Positions 1 through 5,158 are shown, counted from the stretch's first letter. The stretch is DNA of 5,158 nucleotides from Methanobacteriota archaeon (GCA_030605245.1 JAUWIS010000070.1:1-5158); one strand, 5' to 3'. Notes: generated by a model from the letters alone, not told the origin. Numbers and translations are program-made.

Positions 1-2477
1 GGAATACCATGCTGGAAGTTATCAGCGATTGTTGGATGCTTGCCATCCTGAACACACTGGAAACCATAATCCCACCATGCAATAAACGCGGGTCTGTCTT
101 CTACAGGAATATCAGTATCCTGCTCTGAAAGCCATTTAAGACCATCAAACCAGTAATCTGAAAGGAAACCCTGGCCATGCGCACCAAGATACCATGAGCC
201 TGAGTAATCTGATGGTTTTGCAAAATCAGGAAGCCAGTCATAAATCATTTTGTCATACTCCTCCTTCTTTTCATAGGGTATGGAGGCATCTATTGCGCCC
301 ATAGCATTGGGTAGAACAATACAGAAAACAAGGAAGAGTACACAGCCGACATGCTGGAGTTTCACCCCTTTTTTCATCGCATAAAATTTGTTTCCCCTCA
401 TCCCATGAACATTTTTTAGCATTACCCTGAAATCAACCCTTCTTATGATTTCCCATATTATCCATGCTGGAAGGATTGCAAAAAGAGGTGCGGCATTGAA
501 CATGAACCTGATCGCACCAAATGTCATGTATATTGCTACAACAGTCCAGACAATCATCAGCAGTCTGTCCTTTTTCCAGAACCTAAAATATTCAACAATA
601 AGCAAAAACAGGGCGACCAATGCTAAATAGAATGTGATTTGACCATAGGCGAATGAAAGACGGCTTATGTCAGTAGCCTGCGCCTCACCAATTGTTTTGT
701 AAACCTTTGTTTTTATGAGATAGCCCATCCCTCCAAATATGCTTCTTGAAATGCCTGGTAGGAAATGCCACATAGCAGCATAGCTTAAACCACCAGCTAC
801 AGCAACACTGGGGATAACGATTATCCATGGTGTATCCCTCGTAGGGACAAACAGAATGCTTGTACCGAGTATTGCTATAAAGATATACCATTCGGAAGGA
901 ATGTGTCCTTGAAGGATACCCGGAACTGAATGGAAATACGGTGTTGAAAACATTGATAAAAATATTGGTATGCTTGCTGCTATTAAGATAATAATGCACA
1001 GTCCTAGGGAGTCCTCATGCCTTATATGGTTTATGATGAGTTGAAGAACATAATAGATTAGCAATATTGCAAAAACATATATGTATCCGTTCCATATCAA
1101 TGCAACGGTTAATAAGGAAAAACCTGCCATTACAGCATATCCTAATGATGCTTTGTTTTCTCTGAATAAAACACCAAACCCGTTTCTTATATCCCTACCT
1201 TTTCTCCAGTCAGAGACCCATTTTTTCTGATTCAACGTTTTCAAAGCCTTCACAAGGAAAAAGAAAGCCAGAACAATGAAAAACAGAGCCATTGGGTCAT
1301 GGTCTGACAGGCCAAGACCAGTTCCCTGGATATGATTCGGCATTATTGCAATGAGAAATGCTGCTATAACCCCTGCTTTTTTGTTGAAAAGCTCCTTTGT
1401 TAGATAATATATGGGTATTATCGTTAAAGCACCCCATAACGCTGGTAAAACCGTTAATGCATACATGGATGAGGCATGAATATTCCAGCCGAAAAATGGG
1501 GCAAAAATCAGGCCTAAAATAGCAGCTGACCAGTCAAAAAGAGGGGGTCTTGGATTGCTGCCCATAACAGGATAATTTAGTAGGTTATCCCATATCAGAT
1601 GCTGTTTTGTTTCAAGAACAGAATCTGTCACCCTTGCATGATAATAAGGGTCTGTTCCAACAAAAGAGAAACCTCTTCCTACAGCAGGCTCAAAATTGAA
1701 ATATGCTCTCATGAAAAATGATAAAATAAATATTCCTATTATACCACCCACAACCCACCAGTTGCTTTTTATCCAAGGATGCTCAGGTCTGAAATACAGG
1801 AAAACTGAAGAAGCCATTAATGGAATAAAAGAAAGAAGCAGGATAAACCAGCTGATAGACCAGACATTGTTCGGCCACATTAGTTCATGCAATATCAGAA
1901 TTAACGCCAGTATCCCAGTTGCTGCTATGCTGATACTCTGACCCGAGTTGAGTTGCTCAGGCTTAAAAACACACCAGAATATCAGGTAAAAAATAAAAAC
2001 AGCAAACATTGCAGCATAAAAAAACCAGTTTCCTAGGTCATAAGGATTGTATCTGACAGCAACAACACAGCCGATAAATGCGCCAATCATTCCAAGCATA
2101 ATCGGATTTTTATTATATATACCAAATAGTGCAAGTGAAACCATTAGCCCGCCTGCTACAAACGCAAAGGTTTCATAAATACCATAGAAACCATTTCCGG
2201 CAAATATCTCATTGATAGGAACACCAAGAATAAATATAATACCCAAAACAAGCATGGAATACCATCCGTAATCAGGGATTTTTTTCCTGCTAAAAAAAAC
2301 AGAGATAATTGATAGGGAAAAACCTATTCCGATTAATGCAATATCATATCCCCCATACATGGAGTTTGAATAAACGCCTACCAACTCATGGACCGGGGCG
2401 ATTAATGCTATTATTACTCCTGCTATTAGCAGCGCAAATTGTTTGTCTTTTAACAGATTCCTTATCTCATCTTTCAT
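1..2477 (-). CDS. aglB: STT3/AglB-type oligosaccharyltransferase, 3' end beyond the window
   Basis: This is the membrane-bound catalytic subunit of protein N-glycosylation. The family moves an oligosaccharide from a lipid (dolichol) carrier to Asn in N-x-S/T sequons on the outer face of the membrane. The frame is open for 825 codons from ATG 2477 to the window edge, with no stop or frameshift. Motifs seen: GTDPYYHAR at residues 274-282 (first acidic motif of the GxDPYY type), SDHDP at 391-395 (second motif, D392 and D394), TIGE at 595-598 (TIxE-type flexible-loop motif), and WWDYG at 801-805 (the STT3 signature that begins the soluble C-terminal sequon-binding domain). Many hydrophobic helices lie between them. 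R657 in the 'IRFMF' stretch may be the conserved family Arg, which is tentative. Only about 20 residues of the C-terminal domain are in view. Oddity: the first acidic motif normally lies about 40-50 residues from the start, but here about 230 additional residues with several predicted membrane helices precede it. The start is supported by GGTGG five bases upstream of ATG. Family assignment is very secure; the acceptor proteins and glycan are unknown. Confidence 0.95.
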   Translation of the reverse strand, partial: MKDEIRNLLKDKQFALLIAGVIIALIAPVHELVGVYSNSMYGGYDIALIGIGFSLSIISVFFSRKKIPDYGWYSMLVLGIIFILGVPINEIFAGNGFYGIYETFAFVAGGLMVSLALFGIYNKNPIMLGMIGAFIGCVVAVRYNPYDLGNWFFYAAMFAVFIFYLIFWCVFKPEQLNSGQSISIAATGILALILILHELMWPNNVWSISWFILLLSFIPLMASSVFLYFRPEHPWIKSNWWVVGGIIGIFILSFFMRAYFNFEPAVGRGFSFVGTDPYYHARVTDSVLETKQHLIWDNLLNYPVMGSNPRPPLFDWSAAILGLIFAPFFGWNIHASSMYALTVLPALWGALTIIPIYYLTKELFNKKAGVIAAFLIAIMPNHIQGTGLGLSDHDPMALFFIVLAFFFLVKALKTLNQKKWVSDWRKGRDIRNGFGVLFRENKASLGYAVMAGFSLLTVALIWNGYIYVFAILLIYYVLQLIINHIRHEDSLGLCIIILIAASIPIFLSMFSTPYFHSVPGILQGHIPSEWYIFIAILGTSILFVPTRDTPWIIVIPSVAVAGGLSYAAMWHFLPGISRSIFGGMGYLIKTKVYKTIGEAQATDISRLSFAYGQITFYLALVALFLLIVEYFRFWKKDRLLMIVWTVVAIYMTFGAIRFMFNAAPLFAILPAWIIWEIIRRVDFRVMLKNVHGMRGNKFYAMKKGVKLQHVGCVLFLVFCIVLPNAMGAIDASIPYEKKEEYDKMIYDWLPDFAKPSDYSGSWYLGAHGQGFLSDYWFDGLKWLSEQDTDIPVEDRPAFIAWWDYGFQCVQDGKHPTIADNFQHGI

Positions 2478-2482
2478 CTCTG

Positions 2483-2487
2483 CCACC
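2483..2487 (-). promoter_or_regulatory. Ribosome-binding site GGTGG of the STT3 gene
   Basis: The minus strand reads GGTGG, then five bases, then ATG at 2477. This matches the archaeal anti-Shine-Dalgarno core (GGTG/GGAGGTG) at normal spacing and fixes the STT3 start. Its presence fits a gene with a long 5' leader. The other two genes in the window have no such site. Confidence 0.7.
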
Positions 2488-2500
2488 GAGTAAACTCTGC

Positions 2501-2535
2501 ATGTTACGGAAAACGCCAAAGCGTTTTCCTAACAT
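2501..2535. repeat. Stem-loop 1 of the array
   Basis: Plus strand: ATGTTA, an unpaired C, GGAAAACGC (2508-2516), loop CAAA, GCGTTTTCC (2521-2529), TAACAT. That gives a 9-bp perfect stem plus a 6-bp outer stem with a single bulged base. It shares its last AT with the next stem-loop. Confidence 0.85.
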
Positions 2536-2566
2536 ATTACGGAATTTGCTTGCAAATTCCTAATAT
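2534..2566. repeat. Stem-loop 2 of the array
   Basis: Plus strand: ATATTA, an unpaired C at 2540, GGAATTTG (2541-2548), loop CTTG, CAAATTCC (2553-2560), TAATAT. It has the same architecture as stem-loop 1, including the bulged C on the left arm, but different stem sequence; the two arms have changed together. An alternative pairing, TTCCTAA (2557-2563) with TTAGGAA (2568-2574), links it to stem-loop 3. Confidence 0.85.
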
Positions 2567-2602
2567 CTTAGGAAAAAAACCAAAGGTTTTTTTCCGTAAG
2601 AT
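2565..2602. repeat. Stem-loop 3 of the array
   Basis: Plus strand: ATCTTA, GGAAAAAAACC (2571-2581), loop AAA, GGTTTTTTTCC (2585-2595), an unpaired G at 2596, TAAGAT. It has 11-bp inner and 6-bp outer stems. The bulged base is on the right arm, so this unit is in the opposite orientation to stem-loops 1 and 2. Confidence 0.85.
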
Positions 2603-2630
2603 TCTTGGAAAAGTCAAAGACTTTTCCAGA
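2603..2630. repeat. Stem-loop 4 of the array
   Basis: Plus strand: TCT, an unpaired T, GGAAAAGTC (2607-2615), loop AAA, GACTTTTCC (2619-2627), AGA. The inner stem is a perfect 9 bp with the same GGAA...TTCC ends and AAA loop as stem-loop 3. The outer stem is only about 3 bp and lacks the ATnTTA form of the other units. Confidence 0.8.
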
Positions 2631-2659
2631 GAAACCGAAAGTCTTTCAAATGGGATTCT

Positions 2660-2675
2660 ACGTGGAATTCCATGT
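2660..2675. repeat. GGAATTCC palindrome near the 5' end of the leader
   Basis: TGGAATTCCA (2663-2672) is a perfect 10-bp palindrome, extended to 16 bases (2660-2675) with one G/T imperfection. It shares the GGAA/TTCC core of the four stem-loops but has no loop, so it may be a degenerate fifth unit. It could also be a dimeric DNA-binding site or chance. Confidence 0.55.
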
Positions 2676-2703
2676 CGCAGAGTTTAGTAGAAACTGATAA
2701 CTG

Positions 2704-2722
2704 TTTTATACCTTATTTACTT
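2704..2722 (-). promoter_or_regulatory. Putative archaeal promoter (BRE/TATA) of the STT3 gene
   Basis: The minus strand reads AAGTAAATAAGG followed by TATAAAA (2710-2704), a good archaeal TATA box with an A-rich, BRE-like upstream part. The usual 25-27 nt spacing puts the transcript start near 2681, inside the left arm of the 10-bp closing repeat and about 204 nt before the STT3 ATG. This suggests the STT3 gene has its own promoter rather than relying only on read-through from hisS. It rests on motif reading alone. Confidence 0.55.
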
Positions 2723-2753
2723 TTCTAAATTTGAGTTATACTCAAATTTAGAA
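2723..2753. repeat. Long perfect inverted repeat between hisS and the STT3 promoter
   Basis: TTCTAAATTTGAG (2723-2735) pairs perfectly with CTCAAATTTAGAA (2741-2753) around TTATA; one more T-A pair makes a 14-bp stem with a 3-base loop. It directly abuts the upstream side of the putative STT3 promoter. On the minus strand no T-run follows, so a simple intrinsic terminator is not shown. It could be a 3'-end structure of hisS mRNA or an operator for a dimeric regulator. Confidence 0.7.
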
Positions 2754-2757
2754 GCAC

Positions 2758-2775
2758 GAGGAATCTTAATTCCTC
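2758..2775. repeat. Short stem-loop just past hisS
   Basis: GAGGAAT (2758-2764) pairs with ATTCCTC (2769-2775) around CTTA. It lies about 40 bases after the hisS stop, overlapping the end of the duplicated tail and its secondary TAA. With the 2723-2753 inverted repeat it forms a double-hairpin 3' region. A processing or termination role is possible but unproven. Confidence 0.55.
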
Positions 2776-2778
2776 AAA

Positions 2779-2818
2779 GTTTCTAAACACCTAATCAGGT
2801 TTTTCACAGGGATTCTTT
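2779..2818. repeat. Direct repeat, downstream copy of the hisS 3' end
   Basis: This 40-base stretch matches 2833-2872 at 35 of 40 positions, at an offset of 54 bases (18 codons). On the minus strand it continues the hisS frame past the TAA at 2817-2819 with 16 sense codons (RIPVKNLIRCLETLRN), ending at a second TAA (2766-2768). The true hisS C-terminus contains KIPVKNLIKYLET. It is probably the remnant of a tandem duplication of the gene's end, now untranslated. Confidence 0.8.
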
Positions 2819-4034
2819 ATTTAATTTTCCCAGTTTCTAGATACTTAATCAGGTTTTTAACAGGGATTTTTTCCTGTTTCCCGGTTTCCATGTCCCGGAT
2901 AGTAACCCTGTCTTCCTTTAACTCATCCTCACCAAGGATAATGACCTTCTTTGCATTTATTGAATTCGCATATTTCATGTTTTTTGCAATAGACCTGCCC
3001 ATCATATCAACATCACTGCTTATGTTGTTTTCCCTGAGTATGCTTACAACCTCAAAACATTTATTCTTTGCTTCTTCACCAACAGGTATAACATAGACGC
3101 CCAGTTTATCCTTACCAAAAACCCTTTTTTCATTTTCCAACCCAAGCATCACCCTGTCAAATCCTATGGCAAAACCTGCTGAGTTTATTTTTTCACCACC
3201 AAACAACTCAGATAGATTGTATGCACCTCCACCGCAAATCTGAGACTCAGAACCAAGGTCAGGGCAGTCTACCTCAAAAACAACACCAGAATAATAATCA
3301 AGACCTCGCGCAATACTTAAATCAATATTATATTTATTAATACCAAATAATTTTAATTTCTCAAAAACCTTCTTTAAATCGTCTAACTCTTTACCTTTGG
3401 ATTTCTCATCCTCAAAAATTTCCTCTTTCAGGTATACTGCCTTCATAAGTTTTTTGTATTTTTCCTCGTTTATTTTTTCTTTAAGCTCGTCAAAGTTTTT
3501 TTTGTCAATAATTGTCATAACAGACGGAGGAACATTCCCAAGAATGTTTCTTAGGATTCCAAGATGCCCTACCCGCAGCTCAAAATTCTTCAACCCTACT
3601 TTTTCCAGTATTTTCACAGCAAGGGCTATGACCTCAGCCTCCCCTTTTCCGCCAATGCATTCAACACCAAACTGATAGAACTCCCTGAATCTCCCCTTCT
3701 GGGGTTCCTCATACCTGAAACAGTTTCCGAAATAAAAAAGTTTCAAAGGCTTTGGAAAACTCTGGAGTTCATTAACATAAAACCTCATCACAGGCGCTGT
3801 AAGCTCAGGCCTGAGCGCAATATCCCTGCCACCTTTATCCTTAAAATTGTACAGCTGTTTAACAATGCCTTCACCGCTTTTTTCTGTAAAAAGTTTTAAC
3901 GACTCAAAAGTGGGTGTTCCTATCTCCCCATAACCAAAGGTTTTACAGGCCTGTCTCATTATAGATTCGACCTGTCTTCTCCTGTACATCTCATCAGGAG
4001 AGAAATCGCGCGTACCCCTGGGTCTCTGGATCAT
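2817..4034 (-). CDS. hisS: Histidyl-tRNA synthetase (EC 6.1.1.21)
   Basis: This cytosolic class II aminoacyl-tRNA synthetase charges tRNA-His with histidine, using ATP. It has 405 residues, which is full length for the bacterial/archaeal type. It begins with the usual RGTRDF (residues 6-11). The catalytic core shows RPELT at 75-79, motif 2 around FGNCFRYEEP (102-111, R107 being the ATP-binding Arg), the histidine-specific HisA motif ARGLDYYSG (242-250; R243 corresponds to catalytic R259 of the E. coli enzyme), ICGGGAYN (266-273), and motif 3 GFAIGFDR (287-294). The C-terminal anticodon-binding domain runs from about 310 to 400, starting at LGVYVIPVG. ATG 4034 is chosen because it directly precedes the conserved N-terminus and lies 27 nt from a TATA-like box. 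No Shine-Dalgarno is visible, so the mRNA is probably leaderless. It is divergent from the glycosyltransferase (78 bp apart) and upstream of, in the same direction as, the STT3 gene (339 bp gap). Its 3' end is partly duplicated beyond the stop. Confidence 0.97.
   Translation of the reverse strand: MIQRPRGTRDFSPDEMYRRRQVESIMRQACKTFGYGEIGTPTFESLKLFTEKSGEGIVKQLYNFKDKGGRDIALRPELTAPVMRFYVNELQSFPKPLKLFYFGNCFRYEEPQKGRFREFYQFGVECIGGKGEAEVIALAVKILEKVGLKNFELRVGHLGILRNILGNVPPSVMTIIDKKNFDELKEKINEEKYKKLMKAVYLKEEIFEDEKSKGKELDDLKKVFEKLKLFGINKYNIDLSIARGLDYYSGVVFEVDCPDLGSESQICGGGAYNLSELFGGEKINSAGFAIGFDRVMLGLENEKRVFGKDKLGVYVIPVGEEAKNKCFEVVSILRENNISSDVDMMGRSIAKNMKYANSINAKKVIILGEDELKEDRVTIRDMETGKQEKIPVKNLIKYLETGKIK
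2833..2872. repeat. Direct repeat, copy inside hisS
   Basis: This is the partner of 2779-2818 and encodes the region around HisRS residues 388-400. The five differences include changes giving K to R and Y to C in the downstream copy, while V is kept by a silent change. Confidence 0.8.
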
Positions 4035-4056
4035 AACTGGATAATGATATATATAG

Positions 4057-4072
4057 TAAAATAAGTTTTCTC
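4057..4072 (-). promoter_or_regulatory. Putative BRE/TATA promoter of hisS (leaderless)
   Basis: The minus strand reads GAGAAAA (4072-4066, BRE-like) then CTTATTTTA (4065-4057, TATA-like), centred 27 nt before the A of ATG 4034. Transcription would therefore begin at or next to the start codon. A closer TATATATAT (4055-4047) is only about 17 nt from the ATG and would start inside the gene, so it fits less well. Confidence 0.5.
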
Positions 4073-4074
4073 AT

Positions 4075-4090
4075 GGAAAAAGACTTAAAA
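4075..4090 (+). promoter_or_regulatory. Putative BRE/TATA promoter of the glycosyltransferase (leaderless)
   Basis: GGAAAAAGA (BRE-like) is followed by CTTAAAA (4084-4090), centred 26 nt before ATG 4113. There is no GGTG-type site before the ATG. The arrangement mirrors the hisS promoter on the other strand, with a purine/A block and then CTTA plus A/T. This fits a leaderless transcript. Confidence 0.5.
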
Positions 4091-4112
4091 CATAAGCCCT
4101 ATTTATTATATC

Positions 4113-5158
4113 ATGCAAAGATTGAAACTATGTGTGAACACCCAGACACCGCTTGTTCGTTTTAACATGAGTTATGGTGAACTGCTTGAGAGATACAATG
4201 AACTGCCTGACCCTGTGCCACTGAAAATGCTTCATGAAGGTGTCGACTATGATTTTACAACAGGCGGTGTGACCACAATGGTTTATCCGCTAATGAAAAA
4301 AATGCTCTCTGACAAAATTATAAAAAACCCACATTGGATTGTACTTAACCCGGTAGGCCCTCATCGGATTTCAGTAAACAGTATAGTCATGCATAATATA
4401 TCATTGGAAAGCTCAGCATTGGGTGGTTATTCAAGATTTAAGGAGGCAATATGGAGAAATGTGCATCATATTGAGAAAACACCAATCAACCCAAAGCATC
4501 TAATGGGGTTTGGGAGATACAACTGGACATGCTGTGAGAAAATGCTTAATCTGCAGGTTGAAAACGATTTTGACCTTTTTTACATCCATGATTTCCAGCA
4601 GTTGCCGATAGGGGCAATGCTTGGACCCAATGTTCATAAAATCTTCAGGTGGCATATCCCGTTTGATTCTAATATTAAAACATCATGGCGCAGGTTCATA
4701 GTGAAATACATGGAGGATTATGATGCAGTTATAATGAGCTGCAAAAAATATATTGATGAATTAAAAAAATCAGGGTTCAAGGGAAAAGCGTATCAGATAT
4801 ATCCCTATTTGGATGAAACATCATATCCAAAACCGTCAAAAAACAATGTGGATGGGTTCTGCGAAAGATTTGGGATAAGAGATGATGAACAGGTTGTTCT
4901 GGTTGTTGGCAGGATTGTACCTGTTAAAGGACAGGACACAGTTGTTAAAGCATTACCAAGAATCCTGAAAAGGTTCCAAAATGTAAAACTTGTATTTGCA
5001 GGAAACGGCAGTATCTCAGGCAGTAGGAAAGGCGGGCTTGGTCTGATGAAGACCCCTGTGTGGAAAGGAGTTTTGGAGTACCTTGTAAAAGATCTTGGTA
5101 TAGAGAACAATGTAATATTCACAGGATATCTTACCCAGGAAGAGTTGAATGCGGCGTA
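4113..5158 (+). CDS. GT4-type glycosyltransferase, trehalose synthase (TreT)-like, 3' end beyond the window
   Basis: This is a predicted cytoplasmic GT-B retaining glycosyltransferase; 348 codons are visible and the frame is open to the edge. The N-terminal Rossmann domain shows the glycine-containing TTGGVTTMVYPLMKKM (49-64), a counterpart of the GGGV...PLM loop of TreT enzymes. DLFYIHDFQQLPIG (154-167) and RWHIPFD (179-185) match the VHDPQP and RCHIDLS regions of TreT, and KYMEDYDAVI (198-207) matches its VEKYDRYIF. The C-terminal domain starts with VVLVVGRIVPVKGQDTVVKA (261-280); R267 and K272 are the usual pair that contacts the nucleotide-sugar diphosphate. The family's E-x7-E region lies beyond the edge. 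TreT joins NDP-glucose and glucose to make trehalose, but GT4 members vary widely in donor and acceptor, so only the family is claimed. ATG 4113 is the only in-frame start after the upstream stop at 4086. Residues 70-150 contain a segment (including GRYNWTCCEKM) I could not match to TreT. Confidence 0.85.
   Translation, partial: MQRLKLCVNTQTPLVRFNMSYGELLERYNELPDPVPLKMLHEGVDYDFTTGGVTTMVYPLMKKMLSDKIIKNPHWIVLNPVGPHRISVNSIVMHNISLESSALGGYSRFKEAIWRNVHHIEKTPINPKHLMGFGRYNWTCCEKMLNLQVENDFDLFYIHDFQQLPIGAMLGPNVHKIFRWHIPFDSNIKTSWRRFIVKYMEDYDAVIMSCKKYIDELKKSGFKGKAYQIYPYLDETSYPKPSKNNVDGFCERFGIRDDEQVVLVVGRIVPVKGQDTVVKALPRILKRFQNVKLVFAGNGSISGSRKGGLGLMKTPVWKGVLEYLVKDLGIENNVIFTGYLTQEELNAA

Larger units (their letters stand above)
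2491..2686 (-). promoter_or_regulatory. Hairpin-array leader/element upstream of the STT3 gene, closed by a 10-bp inverted repeat
   Basis: The segment is bounded by a perfect 10-bp inverted repeat. The plus strand has TAAACTCTGC at 2491-2500 and GCAGAGTTTA at 2677-2686. Inside are four abutting stem-loops (2501-2630) and a GGAATTCC palindrome (2660-2675). With a start near 2681 from the TATA-like box at 2704-2710, nearly the whole segment would be the STT3 5' leader, and the closing helix would end a few bases before the GGTGG site. I infer either a cis-regulatory RNA controlling STT3 translation or transcription, or a palindrome-rich MITE/REP-like element that landed there. I do not recognise it as any known riboswitch or RNA family. 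No convincing protein is encoded in it. Confidence 0.6.

Noticed and set aside
685..999. A 104-codon minus-strand frame inside the STT3 gene
   Set aside because: It is out of frame with STT3, whose own frame runs uninterrupted through the region with a consistent membrane-protein pattern.
2309..2563. An 84-codon plus-strand reading frame running from the STT3 5' end into the hairpin array
   Set aside because: It is antisense to the STT3 N-terminus, its leucine run is the complement of STT3 codons, and it ends inside the palindromes. It shows no recognisable protein features or ribosome-binding site.
2501..2630. Possible CRISPR array
   Set aside because: The units are hairpins that abut and share ends, with varying stem sequences. 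There are no constant direct repeats separated by unique spacers and no cas gene in view.
2478..2816. A tRNA or other known small RNA gene in the hisS-STT3 gap
   Set aside because: No cloverleaf with T-loop GTTCRA-type sequence and CCA-side acceptor stem could be drawn; the stems are simple hairpins.
2766..2819. Stop-codon readthrough or recoding in hisS
   Set aside because: The codon is TAA, not the UAG (pyrrolysine) or UGA recoding stops. HisRS is already full length at the first stop, so a decayed duplication is simpler.
3397..3899. Plus-strand reading frames opposite hisS
   Set aside because: They are shadows of the hisS coding strand. HisRS motifs are intact on the minus strand throughout, and the opposite-strand products have low-complexity Ser/Phe-rich composition.
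4805..5122. A 105-codon minus-strand frame opposite the glycosyltransferase
   Set aside because: It is antisense to clear GT4 motifs and has no start signals or recognisable domain.

Overview
The window looks archaeal. It carries an STT3/AglB-type oligosaccharyltransferase, a stand-alone histidyl-tRNA synthetase of archaeal/bacterial length, archaeal TATA/BRE-like promoter motifs, apparently leaderless starts and a GGTGG ribosome-binding site. Base composition is A+T-rich, with heavy ATA and AGA/AGG codon use. The HisRS N-terminus and the form of the STT3 would fit a Thermoplasmatota-like euryarchaeon, but that placement is an impression and was not tested.

Layout: the left half (1-2477, minus strand) is a large multi-spanning STT3/AglB gene whose 3' end lies outside the window. 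All the STT3 signature motifs seen so far are present, but they are preceded by about 230 extra, largely membrane-embedded residues. Positions 2478-2816 are a gene-free interval packed with inverted repeats. A TATA-like promoter at 2704-2722 (minus) would start transcription near 2681. The resulting leader of about 200 nt contains four abutting stem-loops plus a GGAATTCC palindrome, enclosed by a perfect 10-bp long-range inverted repeat, and it ends a few bases before the GGTGG site of the STT3 gene. Two more inverted repeats lie between this promoter and the end of hisS.

Positions 2817-4034 (minus) hold a complete hisS gene. Its last 40 bases or so have been tandemly copied just past the stop codon, leaving an in-frame echo of the C-terminus. 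A 78-bp divergent intergenic region (4035-4112) follows, with a TATA-like element 26-27 nt from each start codon. From 4113 to the right edge (plus strand) runs a GT-B glycosyltransferase (GT4) resembling trehalose glycosyltransferring synthase (TreT), truncated by the window end.

The STT3 gene and the glycosyltransferase could both serve glycan metabolism, but they are transcribed divergently with hisS between them, so no operon links them. The most unusual item is the hairpin-rich leader or element in front of the STT3 gene. It is either a structured cis-regulatory RNA or a palindrome-rich repeat element.
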